A program made the position numbers and the translations under genes. Below are positions 14,849 to 22,958 of a DNA stretch of 26,803 nt, one piece after another. Position 1 is the stretch's first letter; the number at the start of each line of letters is the position of its first letter. Below the pieces are notes generated by a model. The model was not told where the DNA came from, did no database searches, and worked only from the letters and a program-made list of their open reading frames with translations. This DNA is from WLMZ01 sp043747765 (GTDB lineage Bacteria; Actinomycetota; Acidimicrobiia; Acidimicrobiales; Ilumatobacteraceae), in assembly GCA_043747765.1 (NCBI GenBank), contig JAYTOM010000155.1:1-26803 (forward strand), given 5' to 3'.

Positions 14849-15529
14849 ATGTCCCGATTGATCACCACCATCACCCTCGCTTCGATCCTCGTCGTCGGTG
14901 CCTCGGCCTGCGGCAGCACGAACAGCAGCGCGACGGCCACAACGAAATCGACCGCGCCGACATCGATTGCGGCGGAGGGAACGACTACCGCAACCAGCGC
15001 CACAACGGCTGTTGGGTTCAACGCCGCCGACGAAGCGTTCGCGACACTGATGATTCCACACCATCAGCAGGCCGTCGCGATGGCTGACCTGGCCCTCACC
15101 GGCAGCGCCAACGCCAGCGCAGCTGTGAAGGACCTCGCGACACGGATCAAGGGCGCGCAAGGGCCGGAGATCGAAATGATGCAGGGATGGCTGACGATGT
15201 GGGGCGCGCCGATGATGACCGACGCCACGACCCCGATGGTGAGCACAGGCGAAATGCCGATGAGCAGCAGCGCGACATCCGGAACGACGGACACGCCGAT
15301 GGACGGAATGATGAGCAATGCAGACCTCGCATCGCTTGCAGCGTCGAGCGGCACCGGCTTCGACACGATGTGGTTGACGATGATGGTCGCGCACCACCAG
15401 GGTGCGATCACGATGTCGATGACCGAGCAACAGAGCGGTTCGAACCCGGACGCCAAGACCCTGGCCGGGAAGATCATCAGTGCTCAGAAAGCCGAGATCG
15501 CAGAGATGAACACGCTGCTCGGCAAGTGA
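14849..15529 (+). CDS. DUF305-family secreted lipoprotein
   Basis: A 226-residue exported protein. Residues 1-21 form a lipoprotein signal (basic start, hydrophobic TTITLASILVVGASAC, Cys21 as the lipid site), followed by a Ser/Thr/Ala linker. The DUF305 domain shows its two paired-His motifs: MIPHHQQAVAMADLAL and MMVAHHQGAITMSMTEQQSG, with Met-rich segments (GEMPMSS, TPMDGMMS) between them. DUF305 proteins are ferritin-like helical bundles of uncertain function; His and Met richness suggests copper or another soft metal binding. The ATG at 14849 has AGGAAGG 5 bases upstream, so it is preferred over an in-frame GTG at 14801. The operator palindrome just upstream implies repression by the BlaI-like protein encoded next. 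Confidence 0.92.
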   Translation: MSRLITTITLASILVVGASACGSTNSSATATTKSTAPTSIAAEGTTTATSATTAVGFNAADEAFATLMIPHHQQAVAMADLALTGSANASAAVKDLATRIKGAQGPEIEMMQGWLTMWGAPMMTDATTPMVSTGEMPMSSSATSGTTDTPMDGMMSNADLASLAASSGTGFDTMWLTMMVAHHQGAITMSMTEQQSGSNPDAKTLAGKIISAQKAEIAEMNTLLGK

Positions 15530-15576
15530 CCGCGAACACGGTCACGACCGGCGACTAACCTCGCACTCGGGAAGCC

Positions 15577-15933
15577 ATGACGAAACGACCAGACGGTGCG
15601 CTCGAGCACGACATCCTGACCGTCTTGTGGGGGGCCGCCGAGCCGCTGCAGCCCGCCGACGTCAAGACCCGACTCGGTACAGACCTCGCCTACACGAGTG
15701 TTGCCACGGTCCTCGGGCGGCTGCACGACAAAGGGCTCGTCGAGCGTCTGCCGGCGGGTCGTGCGTTCGCCTACCGAGCTGTCGTCGACGAGGCCCAGTT
15801 GGCCGCACGTCGGATCGACGACGTGTTGTCGACGGCAAACGACCGCACCGCCGTTCTGGCCCGGTTCGTTGGCACATTGTCCAAACGCGACGCGAGAGCC
15901 CTCCGCAAACTTCTCGACGGCGGCCAGTCCTGA
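15577..15933 (+). CDS. BlaI/MecI/CopY-family transcriptional repressor
   Basis: A 118-residue winged-helix repressor. The N-terminal part LEHDILTVLWGAAEPLQPAD, then YTSVATVLGRLHDKGLVERL and GRAFAYRAVVDEAQLAA, is the standard BlaI DNA-binding domain; the C-terminal helices dimerise. BlaI-type repressors leave DNA after cleavage by a partner M56 protease, while CopY-type members respond to copper. No CxC metal site of CopY type is visible, which favours protease control. Its stop overlaps the start of the M56 gene by TGATG, so the pair is made together. The palindromes at 14714 and 14814 are its likely targets. No clear copy of the operator lies before its own start. Confidence 0.93.
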   Translation: MTKRPDGALEHDILTVLWGAAEPLQPADVKTRLGTDLAYTSVATVLGRLHDKGLVERLPAGRAFAYRAVVDEAQLAARRIDDVLSTANDRTAVLARFVGTLSKRDARALRKLLDGGQS

Positions 15934-16796
15934 TGTTTCCGGGCATCATCGCACCCGTGCTCGTTGCACTCGTCCTCGGCGCCGCCGTGACAACGACCCA
16001 CCGACGATTCCCACCGATCATCGCCGCCCGCATGGTCGTGATCACGGTGATCGTCGTGGCCGCGGCCGCGCTCCCGACGGTGTGGATGATCGCGCTCGAC
16101 TACGGGGCCCACGTCAGAGTCTTCGGATCAGCCTGGTGCACGATGCCGATGACCGGCACACGGGTCGATGCCTGGGTCGGCATTGCCGCCCTCGTAATGA
16201 CCGCATGGGGAGCGGTCCGTACCGCCCGCGTGCTTCGCAACCACCACCGCATCCGACGCGATCAACCAGGGCCTGTCGAGGTCGCCGACCACGACGAACC
16301 GTTCGCCTTCACGCTGCCCGGTCGTGCCGGTCATGTACTGATTTCTCGCGGCATGGTCGAACTCCTCGAACCCGACGAACGCGTCGTCGTACTCGCCCAC
16401 GAGCACGCTCACGCCCGACATCGTCACGACCGCTATCTTCTCGCAGCGCAACTCTCGACCGCTCTCGTACCCATGCTTCGACCGCTGTCGACACGACTCC
16501 ATTTCACTCTGGAACGCTGGGCCGACGAGGCTGCCGTCGCGGCATGCGGAGACCGACAATTCGTTGCCCGAACGCTCGGAAAGGTCGCGCTCGCCACGAG
16601 CGTCCCGGTCGGCGCACTCAGCTTCAACGGCCTCGGAGTCCCGGCACGCGTCGCAGCCCTCCTGGCGACACCCCCGGTCGTGCCCCGATCGTCCACTCGT
16701 GTCGCGCTCTGCACTGCCATTGCGATGACTGCCATCTTCGGCGCGATCCAGCTGCATCACCTCGCCGGCCTGATCTCGACGCTCTGTTTCAGCTGA
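15933..16796 (+). CDS. M56-family membrane zinc metallopeptidase (BlaR1-like, short form)
   Basis: A 287-residue membrane protease that is likely to act on the BlaI-type repressor encoded just upstream. Hydrophobic helices are near residues 4-20, 33-55, 82-98 and 260-280. The zinc site HEHAH is at 156-160 (VVLAHEHAHARHRHDRYLL), with the further acidic ligand expected in ERWADEAA (194-201). Unlike BlaR1 or MecR1 there is no penicillin-binding sensor domain at the C-terminus; only a short tail follows the last helix. The signal it senses is therefore unknown; a metal or envelope cue is possible given the neighbours. Start is coupled to the blaI-like stop (TGATG). Confidence 0.9.
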   Translation: MFPGIIAPVLVALVLGAAVTTTHRRFPPIIAARMVVITVIVVAAAALPTVWMIALDYGAHVRVFGSAWCTMPMTGTRVDAWVGIAALVMTAWGAVRTARVLRNHHRIRRDQPGPVEVADHDEPFAFTLPGRAGHVLISRGMVELLEPDERVVVLAHEHAHARHRHDRYLLAAQLSTALVPMLRPLSTRLHFTLERWADEAAVAACGDRQFVARTLGKVALATSVPVGALSFNGLGVPARVAALLATPPVVPRSSTRVALCTAIAMTAIFGAIQLHHLAGLISTLCFS

Positions 16797-16833
16797 CCGG
16801 CCAGCGGCGCCGCCAGGTCTCTGTCAGACTGTC

Positions 16834-17592
16834 ATGGTGTCCGCGGGCGAGGCGATCATACTCGTCCTCGCTGGCGTCGGCGGAGGGTTGTCGGGCAGCA
16901 TCGCCGGCCTTGCCTCGCTGATCAGCTATCCGGCACTGCTCGCATTCGGCCTGCCGCCCGTCACTGCGAACGTGACGAACACCGTTGCTTTGGTCTTCAG
17001 CAGCACCGGGTCGATCATCGGATCGCGTCCGGAGCTGGCCGGGCAGCGGCCGCGCGTCCGCCAACTCGCTGCCGCCGGGATCGTCGGAGGGGCCGTCGGC
17101 GCGATCCTGCTGCTCGTGACGCCAGCCGGTTCCTTCGAGCGGATCGTGCCGTTCTTGATCGCGATCGCATCGGTGGCGATCCTCGCCAGGCGCGGACTCG
17201 TCGACGAGGTCGAGCCCGCCGCCCCGCATCGCGTCGGTCCTGGTGTTGTGGCGGGTGTCGGTGTGGTCGGTGTGTACGGCGGCTATTTCGGCGCAGGGGC
17301 CGGCGTGATGCTGCTCGCATTGCTCCTGCTCACCACCGGCGAAACGCTGCCGCGTTGCAATGCGGTCAAGAACGTCGTGCTCGGTCTGGCCAACGGCATT
17401 GCCGCCGTCGGCTTCGCGATCTTCGGACCGGTGCGCTGGTCGGTGGTGCTCCCGCTCGGCCTCGGACTTCTCGTCGGCGGTCGGATCGGACCAGTGATCG
17501 TGCGCCGCTCGCCCGCTCGGGCGCTGAGGGCGGTCATCGCTGTCGCTGGCCTCGGCCTGGCCATCAAGCTCGGTTACGACACCTACCGTTGA
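16834..17592 (+). CDS. TSUP (TauE/SafE) family membrane transporter
   Basis: A 252-residue protein with about eight hydrophobic helices and the two repeated halves of the TauE/SafE family: GGGLSGSIAGLASLISYPAL near the start and VGVYGGYFGAGAGVMLLALL in the middle, each with the Gly-rich first helix, and ANVTNTVALVFSS and RCNAVKNVVLGLANGIAAVG after them. Family members move sulfite, sulfoacetate or other organosulfur anions; the substrate here is unknown. It begins 37 bases after the M56 gene on the same strand and could be transcribed with it. It converges on the sigma-like gene. Confidence 0.93.
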   Translation: MVSAGEAIILVLAGVGGGLSGSIAGLASLISYPALLAFGLPPVTANVTNTVALVFSSTGSIIGSRPELAGQRPRVRQLAAAGIVGGAVGAILLLVTPAGSFERIVPFLIAIASVAILARRGLVDEVEPAAPHRVGPGVVAGVGVVGVYGGYFGAGAGVMLLALLLLTTGETLPRCNAVKNVVLGLANGIAAVGFAIFGPVRWSVVLPLGLGLLVGGRIGPVIVRRSPARALRAVIAVAGLGLAIKLGYDTYR

Positions 17593-17652
17593 CCACGATG
17601 TCAAGAGCGCCTCGGTTCAGTTGTCGACGGCGCGCAGTCGGTCGGCAGTCCG

Positions 17653-19914
17653 TCAGCCCGGGCCGGGGTCGAGTTGTTCGACGACTGCGCCGGAGGCGTC
17701 GACGAGCGCTGCGTTGAACGATGCGTTCTCGCTGAACGCGTACGCGGCTGCGACGTCGGCGGCGGGCTGGGGCCCGGTGGTATCGCCGATGGGCACGAGC
17801 GGGATCGTCGTCGAACCTCGTCCGCTGACGTCGAATCGGACCGCCACCCCTTGGCCCGGGTCCCGATAGGCGACCACGATCACGGTGGCGTTCATCGCGC
17901 TGTATCGGACAAGGTGGGCCGAGCCATCCACGAACGCTGGTTCCTCGTCCTCCCAGCTTCGGATGCGGCCGCTGCCGGCCACATCGACATGGGTCTTCAG
18001 CGTCGCCGCGTCGGGCGAGAGGCTCAAGGTCCAGCGGTCACCGACGGCAGTCGTGACCGTCGCGACATCGGTGAACGGCAGCGGGGCCGCCACCACGGGC
18101 GCAGCGGTCGGGTCGGGATCGACCGGGGCCTCAGGCGGTTGTAGCGCACGACGAAGCAGGTCGCTCCACTCCGTCGCCGTTGCCCTGCGCGTCGACGCAG
18201 CAGCACGGAGCAAGGCCTCGAACTGAAGATCGCCCGAGAGGGTCATGGTGCTGTCGCGGTCGTGCCATTGCAGCAGGGTCCCGCCGTCCGGATCGGCACT
18301 CCACGTGATCGACAGTGGAGCCCCGGACGCGTCGACGGTCACCGTTCGGTGGCTGCTGTCGACCCCCTCCGGCGAAGCCAGGAGCAGCCGCGCGATGTCG
18401 AGATCGTGCGAGGTGCTCGGGGCGACAGAGACGGTGAGACGTCCACCCACACCGATCTTGGCCGGAGGGTAGTAGGTGATGAAACCATCGGCTTCGTAGT
18501 TCGAACGACGCGAGTTGAAGAACGCCGTCGGGCGCGAGACGATCTGATCCAACCCGGTTAGCAGCGGCGCGGCTGTCGTTCCGGAGAAGTCGGGAATGCC
18601 GTTCGGCAACGTGACTGCAGCAGCGAGCGTCACGAGCTGGGATTGGCTCAATCCGCGTCCGGTCAGGACGAGTTCGGCCTGCGAGGCCTGACCGCCGACG
18701 GTCGGGTCGGGGCGCGTCGAAAGAGGCAGCAACGCGGTGATCCGGGCGATCCCGCTGCCAAGGTCATCGAACAGCGCCGGCAGCCCTTTGACCGTCGTTC
18801 GCTGTGCTGTCGGGCTGATCCCGAACTCGGTTTGTTGTTGGTCGTAACCAGCGGCCAGCCAGGTTCCGCTGGTGTGCGTTGCCCTGGTCGATGCCCATAG
18901 CTCAAACCAGCCGCTGCCCCCCGTGGCGAATGACGTGCTGGTCGTCATGTCGTTGTCGAGCGCTCGACCGCTCTGAAAGTCGGTGGGGAGATCGTCGATC
19001 ACACTGCCGACCGAGTCGGCGGTCGAGGCCCCGGGATGGGTCTCGGTCGCCGCCGGCAACTGCAATGCAACAGTCCCACCGAGCGCGCTACGCGCATGAT
19101 GCGCGGCCGATGACACCCACGCGAAGCCGATCGCAAACGTCGCGACCAATCCGGCCACGATGCCGAGGGTGAGCCCCGACGGACTCCTGTGACTCCTCTG
19201 CACTGCGGATCGACGATGCCGACCAAACCCCGTTCGATCGGAAGACCGACCGAGTTCGTCGTTGCGGAACGCGCCGGTGGGCATGCTCGAAGCCGTGAAC
19301 GGCGCGGTGATCGCGATTCGCACACGCTCACGACTGGCGTCGTCGAGCCACAGCTCGGTCTCGCACACCAGCGTGTCGAGCGGGGTGTCCGGTGCGAGAT
19401 CAGCCAACACCCGGCGAGCTGCATCGAGCGTCGTGCGCGTGAGTTCGGGCGACATACCGATCAACTCGGCGGTGTCGACCAGAGATCGATGCTCGACATC
19501 GTGCAAGCTCAACGCGACGCGCTCGCCGACGTCGAGTTGCCCCAACGGATGCTGGTTCACACGGTTCGACAGTGGCAGGCGGTCGGCGAGGAACACACGA
19601 TGCACGAGGGCACGGATCTCGTCGACGTCGCCCAACGTGGCTCTTGTGGCGCTGTCGCTGCGGGTGTCGTCGCCATCGGGCAGCGAGCTCCAGCGCAGTA
19701 TTTGGAACGTAGTAACCAGCATGTTGTCGGCATCGGCACGGTCGCCGACGGCCAGATGACACGCAGTCGCATAGGCGGCCGGACCCCACGCTGCGAAGGC
19801 CGCCAGCACGTCCCGTGCAGCTGCGGCTCCGTCGGAGGCCCCACCAGGCCGATCTGCAGGCGGATCGTGCGTAGCTGACGATCCGGGCTCCAGGTCCACG
19901 TCGCCATTGTGCAT
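17653..19914 (-). CDS. Sigma-factor-like domain fused to a membrane anchor and large outer domain
   Basis: A single frame of about 753 residues. The cytoplasmic N-terminus has an ECF-sigma layout: a degenerate region 2 (DVLAAFAAWGPAAYATACHL to NMLVTTFQILRW, about residues 37-76) and a clear region 4 (LDVGERVALSLHDVEHRSLV then AELIGMSPELTRTTLDAARR, about 128-170). After a charged linker, one membrane helix at about 249-271 (LTLGIVAGLVATFAIGFAWV) leads to roughly 480 residues that should lie outside the membrane, rich in Ser, Thr and short beta-like strands. The region 2 part for melting DNA looks weak, so it may not be a working sigma factor; it could sense an outside signal and bind DNA or polymerase. 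ATG 19914 follows a GTG at 19917; either may start. I do not recognise the outer domain. Confidence 0.85.
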   Translation of the reverse strand: MHNGDVDLEPGSSATHDPPADRPGGASDGAAAARDVLAAFAAWGPAAYATACHLAVGDRADADNMLVTTFQILRWSSLPDGDDTRSDSATRATLGDVDEIRALVHRVFLADRLPLSNRVNQHPLGQLDVGERVALSLHDVEHRSLVDTAELIGMSPELTRTTLDAARRVLADLAPDTPLDTLVCETELWLDDASRERVRIAITAPFTASSMPTGAFRNDELGRSSDRTGFGRHRRSAVQRSHRSPSGLTLGIVAGLVATFAIGFAWVSSAAHHARSALGGTVALQLPAATETHPGASTADSVGSVIDDLPTDFQSGRALDNDMTTSTSFATGGSGWFELWASTRATHTSGTWLAAGYDQQQTEFGISPTAQRTTVKGLPALFDDLGSGIARITALLPLSTRPDPTVGGQASQAELVLTGRGLSQSQLVTLAAAVTLPNGIPDFSGTTAAPLLTGLDQIVSRPTAFFNSRRSNYEADGFITYYPPAKIGVGGRLTVSVAPSTSHDLDIARLLLASPEGVDSSHRTVTVDASGAPLSITWSADPDGGTLLQWHDRDSTMTLSGDLQFEALLRAAASTRRATATEWSDLLRRALQPPEAPVDPDPTAAPVVAAPLPFTDVATVTTAVGDRWTLSLSPDAATLKTHVDVAGSGRIRSWEDEEPAFVDGSAHLVRYSAMNATVIVVAYRDPGQGVAVRFDVSGRGSTTIPLVPIGDTTGPQPAADVAAAYAFSENASFNAALVDASGAVVEQLDPGPG

Positions 19915-19917
19915 CAC

Positions 19918-20318
19918 CGCTGCACAGCCGTGCCTTCAGCGACGACCATCTCGGATCGTCGCCTATTCCACGACGGCCGATGGCAGCGAGCCCGAAGCCG
20001 CCCAGTCAGGGTTCATGTTCGCTGGCATCAGCGACGACCTCTCGTTCGGCATCCCCAACCCCTGACCAGTCGAGATTTCCGGGACGACGTTCACTCGGCG
20101 TCCTGAGGTGGCAGTCGACCGAACGCTGTTCGGCCACTGGACGGCGCCAGCGCGGGGTGACCGGGGATGGGTCCGGGTGACGCGCTGGTGACGCGCTGGT
20201 GACGCGCCGATGACGCGCTGACCCTGCGACAGTCTCGGAACAGCGGGCCTGGCCCGCCGAGCCCGTGCTGTGCGTCGCGGGTTCCGTCAACGCATCCAAT
20301 CGGAAGGACAAACAGACC
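19918..20318. other. Intergenic region with a tandem repeat
   Basis: About 400 bases between the leftward sigma-like gene and a short rightward frame. It must contain the promoter of the sigma-like gene. The only clear structure is the four-copy 11-base repeat at 20176-20219. No convincing gene was found. Confidence 0.5.
20176..20219. repeat. Four 11-base tandem repeats (GGTGACGCGCT)
   Basis: Copies are GGTGACGCGCT, GGTGACGCGCT, GGTGACGCGCC and GATGACGCGCT. The first two are identical and the others have one or two changes. The array lies about 100 bases before a short membrane-peptide frame. Confidence 0.9.
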
Positions 20319-20504
20319 ATGGCCAAGCGTTTCGGCTCAGCTCTCATTGCGGCACTCCTCGGTGTGGTCGCGCTCGTCGCGGGTCTCGTTCTCAAAAACC
20401 TGACCTCGAAATCGACTTCGTGGCAGTCGTTACAAAGCCTTCGAGACACTCGCCGATGTAGTGGCAGTCGTCGTCGTTCAACGAGTGGCTGTTGGGAAAG
20501 ATGA
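20319..20504 (+). CDS. Short membrane peptide, possibly a truncated gene start
   Basis: From ATG 20319, with GGAAGGA 10 bases upstream, the frame gives MAKRFGSALIAALLGVVALV then AGLVLKNLTSKS, a basic start and a single hydrophobic helix. After about residue 28 the frame is the antisense of the DegT-family gene end (from 20392) and becomes Arg/Ser-rich, so the last half is probably not native. Either this is a 61-residue membrane peptide overlapping its neighbour, or the N-terminal stub of a longer gene cut off here. Confidence 0.4.
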   Translation: MAKRFGSALIAALLGVVALVAGLVLKNLTSKSTSWQSLQSLRDTRRCSGSRRRSTSGCWER

Positions 20505-21645
20505 GGCCGAATTCCATCACGTTGTCCGAGTTCGGGAGGCCCCCGCTCGGCACCCGGAACTGCCGGCCGCGCAGCATCGGCTGGCGGGTGATGTTGCCGG
20601 TCCAGACCATTCGCGTGTCGACGCCGTTGCCCTCCATCCACTGCTGCAGTTCCGACCTGACGATGCCAGAGTCGGCATTGATGAGAATCGGGAACATGTG
20701 CCATCCGGTCTCGACCCCGTCGGTGAGGCGCGGCAGCGTGAACAATCGTGGGTACCGAGCGAAGTACGAGCTCGTGATCGCGAAATTCCGCTGCCGACGT
20801 TCGAGGTTGCCGGCCAGTTTGTCGAGCTGCACCAGCCCGAACGCAGCGGACAGTTCGGAGGGTTCGAAGTTCCAGCCGTTCTCGTCGAAGATGAACAGGT
20901 TGTCGTATTCGAGGCCGTCGTCGATGGTACTGAAGAAACGGTTGCCGGCGCCACGGAGCGAGCCGAACAGCTGGAGTTCGGAGCGCCGACCCCACCGTCG
21001 GAACAGCAGTGCCTTGTCGGCCAGTGCTTCGTCGTCGAAGCAGACCATGCCGCCGGTTCCCGCCGCAGTGATGATGTGCGACAACGCGAAGCTGGTCAGC
21101 GAGATGTCGGTGCGTGACCCGGTGGGCATCCCGCGCAGGGTCAGCCCGAGCGCATCGCACGAATCCTCGACGACGGCAAGGCCGTGCTCGTCGGCAATGC
21201 GCCTGATGACGTCCCAGTCGGGAGCATTCCCGATCAGGTTCGGTGCGAGAATCGCTTTCGTGCGCGGCGTGATCATCGCATCGATCGCGTCGACGTCGAT
21301 TTGGAAAGTGTCGGGCGTGACATCGACAAATGCGGGCACGACGCCTTTGCGCACCATCGGGGCGATGTCGGTCGAGAACGTCACGGCGCTGGTGATGACC
21401 TCGTCGCCGGGTTGGAGATCGAGTACTTCGAGGGCGAGGTAGAGCGCCGAGCTGCCCGAGTTGCACATCACACCACGTCGTTTGCCGAACAGGTCGGCAA
21501 CCCTCGCCTCCATCGAGCGGACGTTCTTCCCGATCCGCAACGATGTGGGGCCTCCGCGTAGCACCTCGACCACGGCCTCGATCTCACGCTCATCGTGGAC
21601 CGAACCCGCATACTCGATGCGGCGACCCGGTGTGATCTTGTTCAT
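20392..21645 (-). CDS. DegT/DnrJ-family enzyme with His at the Lys position (sugar 3-dehydratase-like)
   Basis: A 417-residue PLP-fold protein of the DegT/DnrJ/EryC1 family. Cofactor motifs are visible: CNSGSSALYLALE (phosphate site, 61-73), GDEVITSAVTFSTDIAPM, and VVEDSCDALG with Asp161 under the cofactor ring. The position that holds the Schiff-base Lys in aminotransferases (S-F-x-x-x-K) is His190 here: TSFALSHIITAAGTGG. His is also used by ColD and by RfbH/E1, which remove the 3-hydroxyl of nucleotide sugars. The C-terminal part (DTRMVWTGNITRQPML, LPNSDNVMEFGLIFPN) resembles RfbH. However, the Cys cluster that binds the 2Fe-2S centre in E1 is missing (WGRRSELQLFGSLRGAGNRF instead). A ColD-like dehydratase is therefore more likely. 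ATG 21645 has AGGAG about 6 bases upstream. No other sugar gene is adjacent. Confidence 0.88.
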   Translation of the reverse strand: MNKITPGRRIEYAGSVHDEREIEAVVEVLRGGPTSLRIGKNVRSMEARVADLFGKRRGVMCNSGSSALYLALEVLDLQPGDEVITSAVTFSTDIAPMVRKGVVPAFVDVTPDTFQIDVDAIDAMITPRTKAILAPNLIGNAPDWDVIRRIADEHGLAVVEDSCDALGLTLRGMPTGSRTDISLTSFALSHIITAAGTGGMVCFDDEALADKALLFRRWGRRSELQLFGSLRGAGNRFFSTIDDGLEYDNLFIFDENGWNFEPSELSAAFGLVQLDKLAGNLERRQRNFAITSSYFARYPRLFTLPRLTDGVETGWHMFPILINADSGIVRSELQQWMEGNGVDTRMVWTGNITRQPMLRGRQFRVPSGGLPNSDNVMEFGLIFPNSHSLNDDDCHYIGECLEGFVTTATKSISRSGF

Positions 21646-21749
21646 CGGCTCTCCTTGTGCCACGCGCCGCGGGGCATCTCGTCAACGGTGAACCTACATT
21701 AGTTGTTGGACATTGTCCAGTATCTTTCGATGGCCGTCTGACATAGGTG

Positions 21750-22223
21750 TCAGCGTCGGTAGGGAGACGGTTTGAAGGGCACAGACCTGAGATCGTCGAC
21801 GAGCCGATCGACGAGCCGGATCAGTTCGATCCGCTCGTCATCGGGCCAGCCCTCGAGGACTTTGGCCAGGTGACTGGTCCGCACTTCGACGATGCGCGCA
21901 TACACAGCCCGGCCCTCTTCGGTCAGCCGCACCACGACGACACGTCCGTCGGCGGACCCCGAGACACGCTGCACGATGCCGTCGTTCTCGAGTGACCGGA
22001 CCTGGCGACCCGTCGCAGCGGGATCCATCGAGCACTCGCGAGCGAGATCTCCCATGCTGATCTCACCGGCTTCATCGATGCTGCGCAGAAGCGCGTAACC
22101 GGGCCGGGCAACGACTGCGCCGACCGCTGCCGCCTGCCGTGCGTACATCTTGCGGTTCGCACCGAGCCGAAACAGGCGCTCGAGAGACTTCTCCGCCTCT
22201 GACACATGTGACCGGGCCGACAT
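21750..22223 (-). CDS. MarR-family transcriptional regulator
   Basis: A winged-helix regulator of about 157 residues. After an N-terminal helix the DNA-binding part reads RPGYALLRSIDEAGEISMGD, ARECSMDPAATGRQVRSLEN and DGIVQRVSGSADGRVVVVRL, the last being the MarR wing. The C-terminal helices LEGWPDDERIELIRLVDRLV dimerise. Two ATGs in a row (22226 and 22223) overlap the stop of the TetR gene, so translation is coupled. It is 104 bases upstream of the DegT-family gene on the same strand. Ligand and targets cannot be told. Confidence 0.88.
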   Translation of the reverse strand: MSARSHVSEAEKSLERLFRLGANRKMYARQAAAVGAVVARPGYALLRSIDEAGEISMGDLARECSMDPAATGRQVRSLENDGIVQRVSGSADGRVVVVRLTEEGRAVYARIVEVRTSHLAKVLEGWPDDERIELIRLVDRLVDDLRSVPFKPSPYRR

Positions 22224-22765
22224 CATTCTCGAACGATACGGGGCGGACCGCTGGCTCGAGGACCGACGAGAACGCGAGCCGCATCGGCGAGCACGGAGGA
22301 GACGCGGGCAGCATCCCAGCCGTTGTTCAGCCAATTGATGACCACGCTGTTGATCACATGGCCGAGCGTTTCGATGACGGCATCCCGATCGGCGATGGCT
22401 TCGCTTCCGATCGCAGCGTCGATCATGCTGTGATAGCTGCCGGTGACCGCTTGGCGCGCCACGGCCACCCCAGTGCCGCCTGAGTAGATCGACCGCATCA
22501 GCGTTCTCGTCGTCACGTCGTCGCGTTCGAGAGCACCGGCGATTCCACGCAGCTCGGCGTGAGCCTCGGCGATCAGTTGGTCCTTCGAGCCGCAGAACTT
22601 GTACACAGTGTTCAACGACATTTTCGTCTCTCGGGCGAGATCGCGCATCGAGACCGACTCGTAACCGTTCCGCGCAGCGCGTCGAGTCGCTTCGAGGAGC
22701 CGATGAAAGCGGGGATCGTCACGATTCGGCACCGACTCGTTCACTTCGGAAACCACGGCACTCAT
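22223..22765 (-). CDS. TetR-family transcriptional regulator
   Basis: A 180-residue regulator. The N-terminal helix-turn-helix reads RFHRLLEATRRAARNGYESV then SMRDLARETKMSLNTVYKFC and GSKDQLIAEA, a standard TetR DNA-binding domain. The ligand-binding helices follow, with VTGSYHSMIDAAIGSEAIAD and VINSVVINWLNNGWDAARV. ATG 22765 is chosen because it precedes the conserved region. The stop overlaps the MarR start (TGATG). Two regulators coupled in this way, downstream of an SDR gene, suggest they control the same catabolic or lipid-like pathway. Confidence 0.88.
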   Translation of the reverse strand: MSAVVSEVNESVPNRDDPRFHRLLEATRRAARNGYESVSMRDLARETKMSLNTVYKFCGSKDQLIAEAHAELRGIAGALERDDVTTRTLMRSIYSGGTGVAVARQAVTGSYHSMIDAAIGSEAIADRDAVIETLGHVINSVVINWLNNGWDAARVSSVLADAARVLVGPRASGPPRIVRE

Positions 22766-22958
22766 TGCGGCGACACTAGCGATCGCCGCGACCGCGCAGC
22801 TCGGCCACGGATTGCACAACGCAATCGTTTGACCCGTTGCTCAGGGCACAGCGACGCGGAGCGAGATGGATCGAATCGACCTGCACCAACTCATCGGCAG
22901 ATGGTGGACGAACGAGGACGAGGGCGAGTTGGCGCGCGATGGTGGAAGGCTGCGCGCG

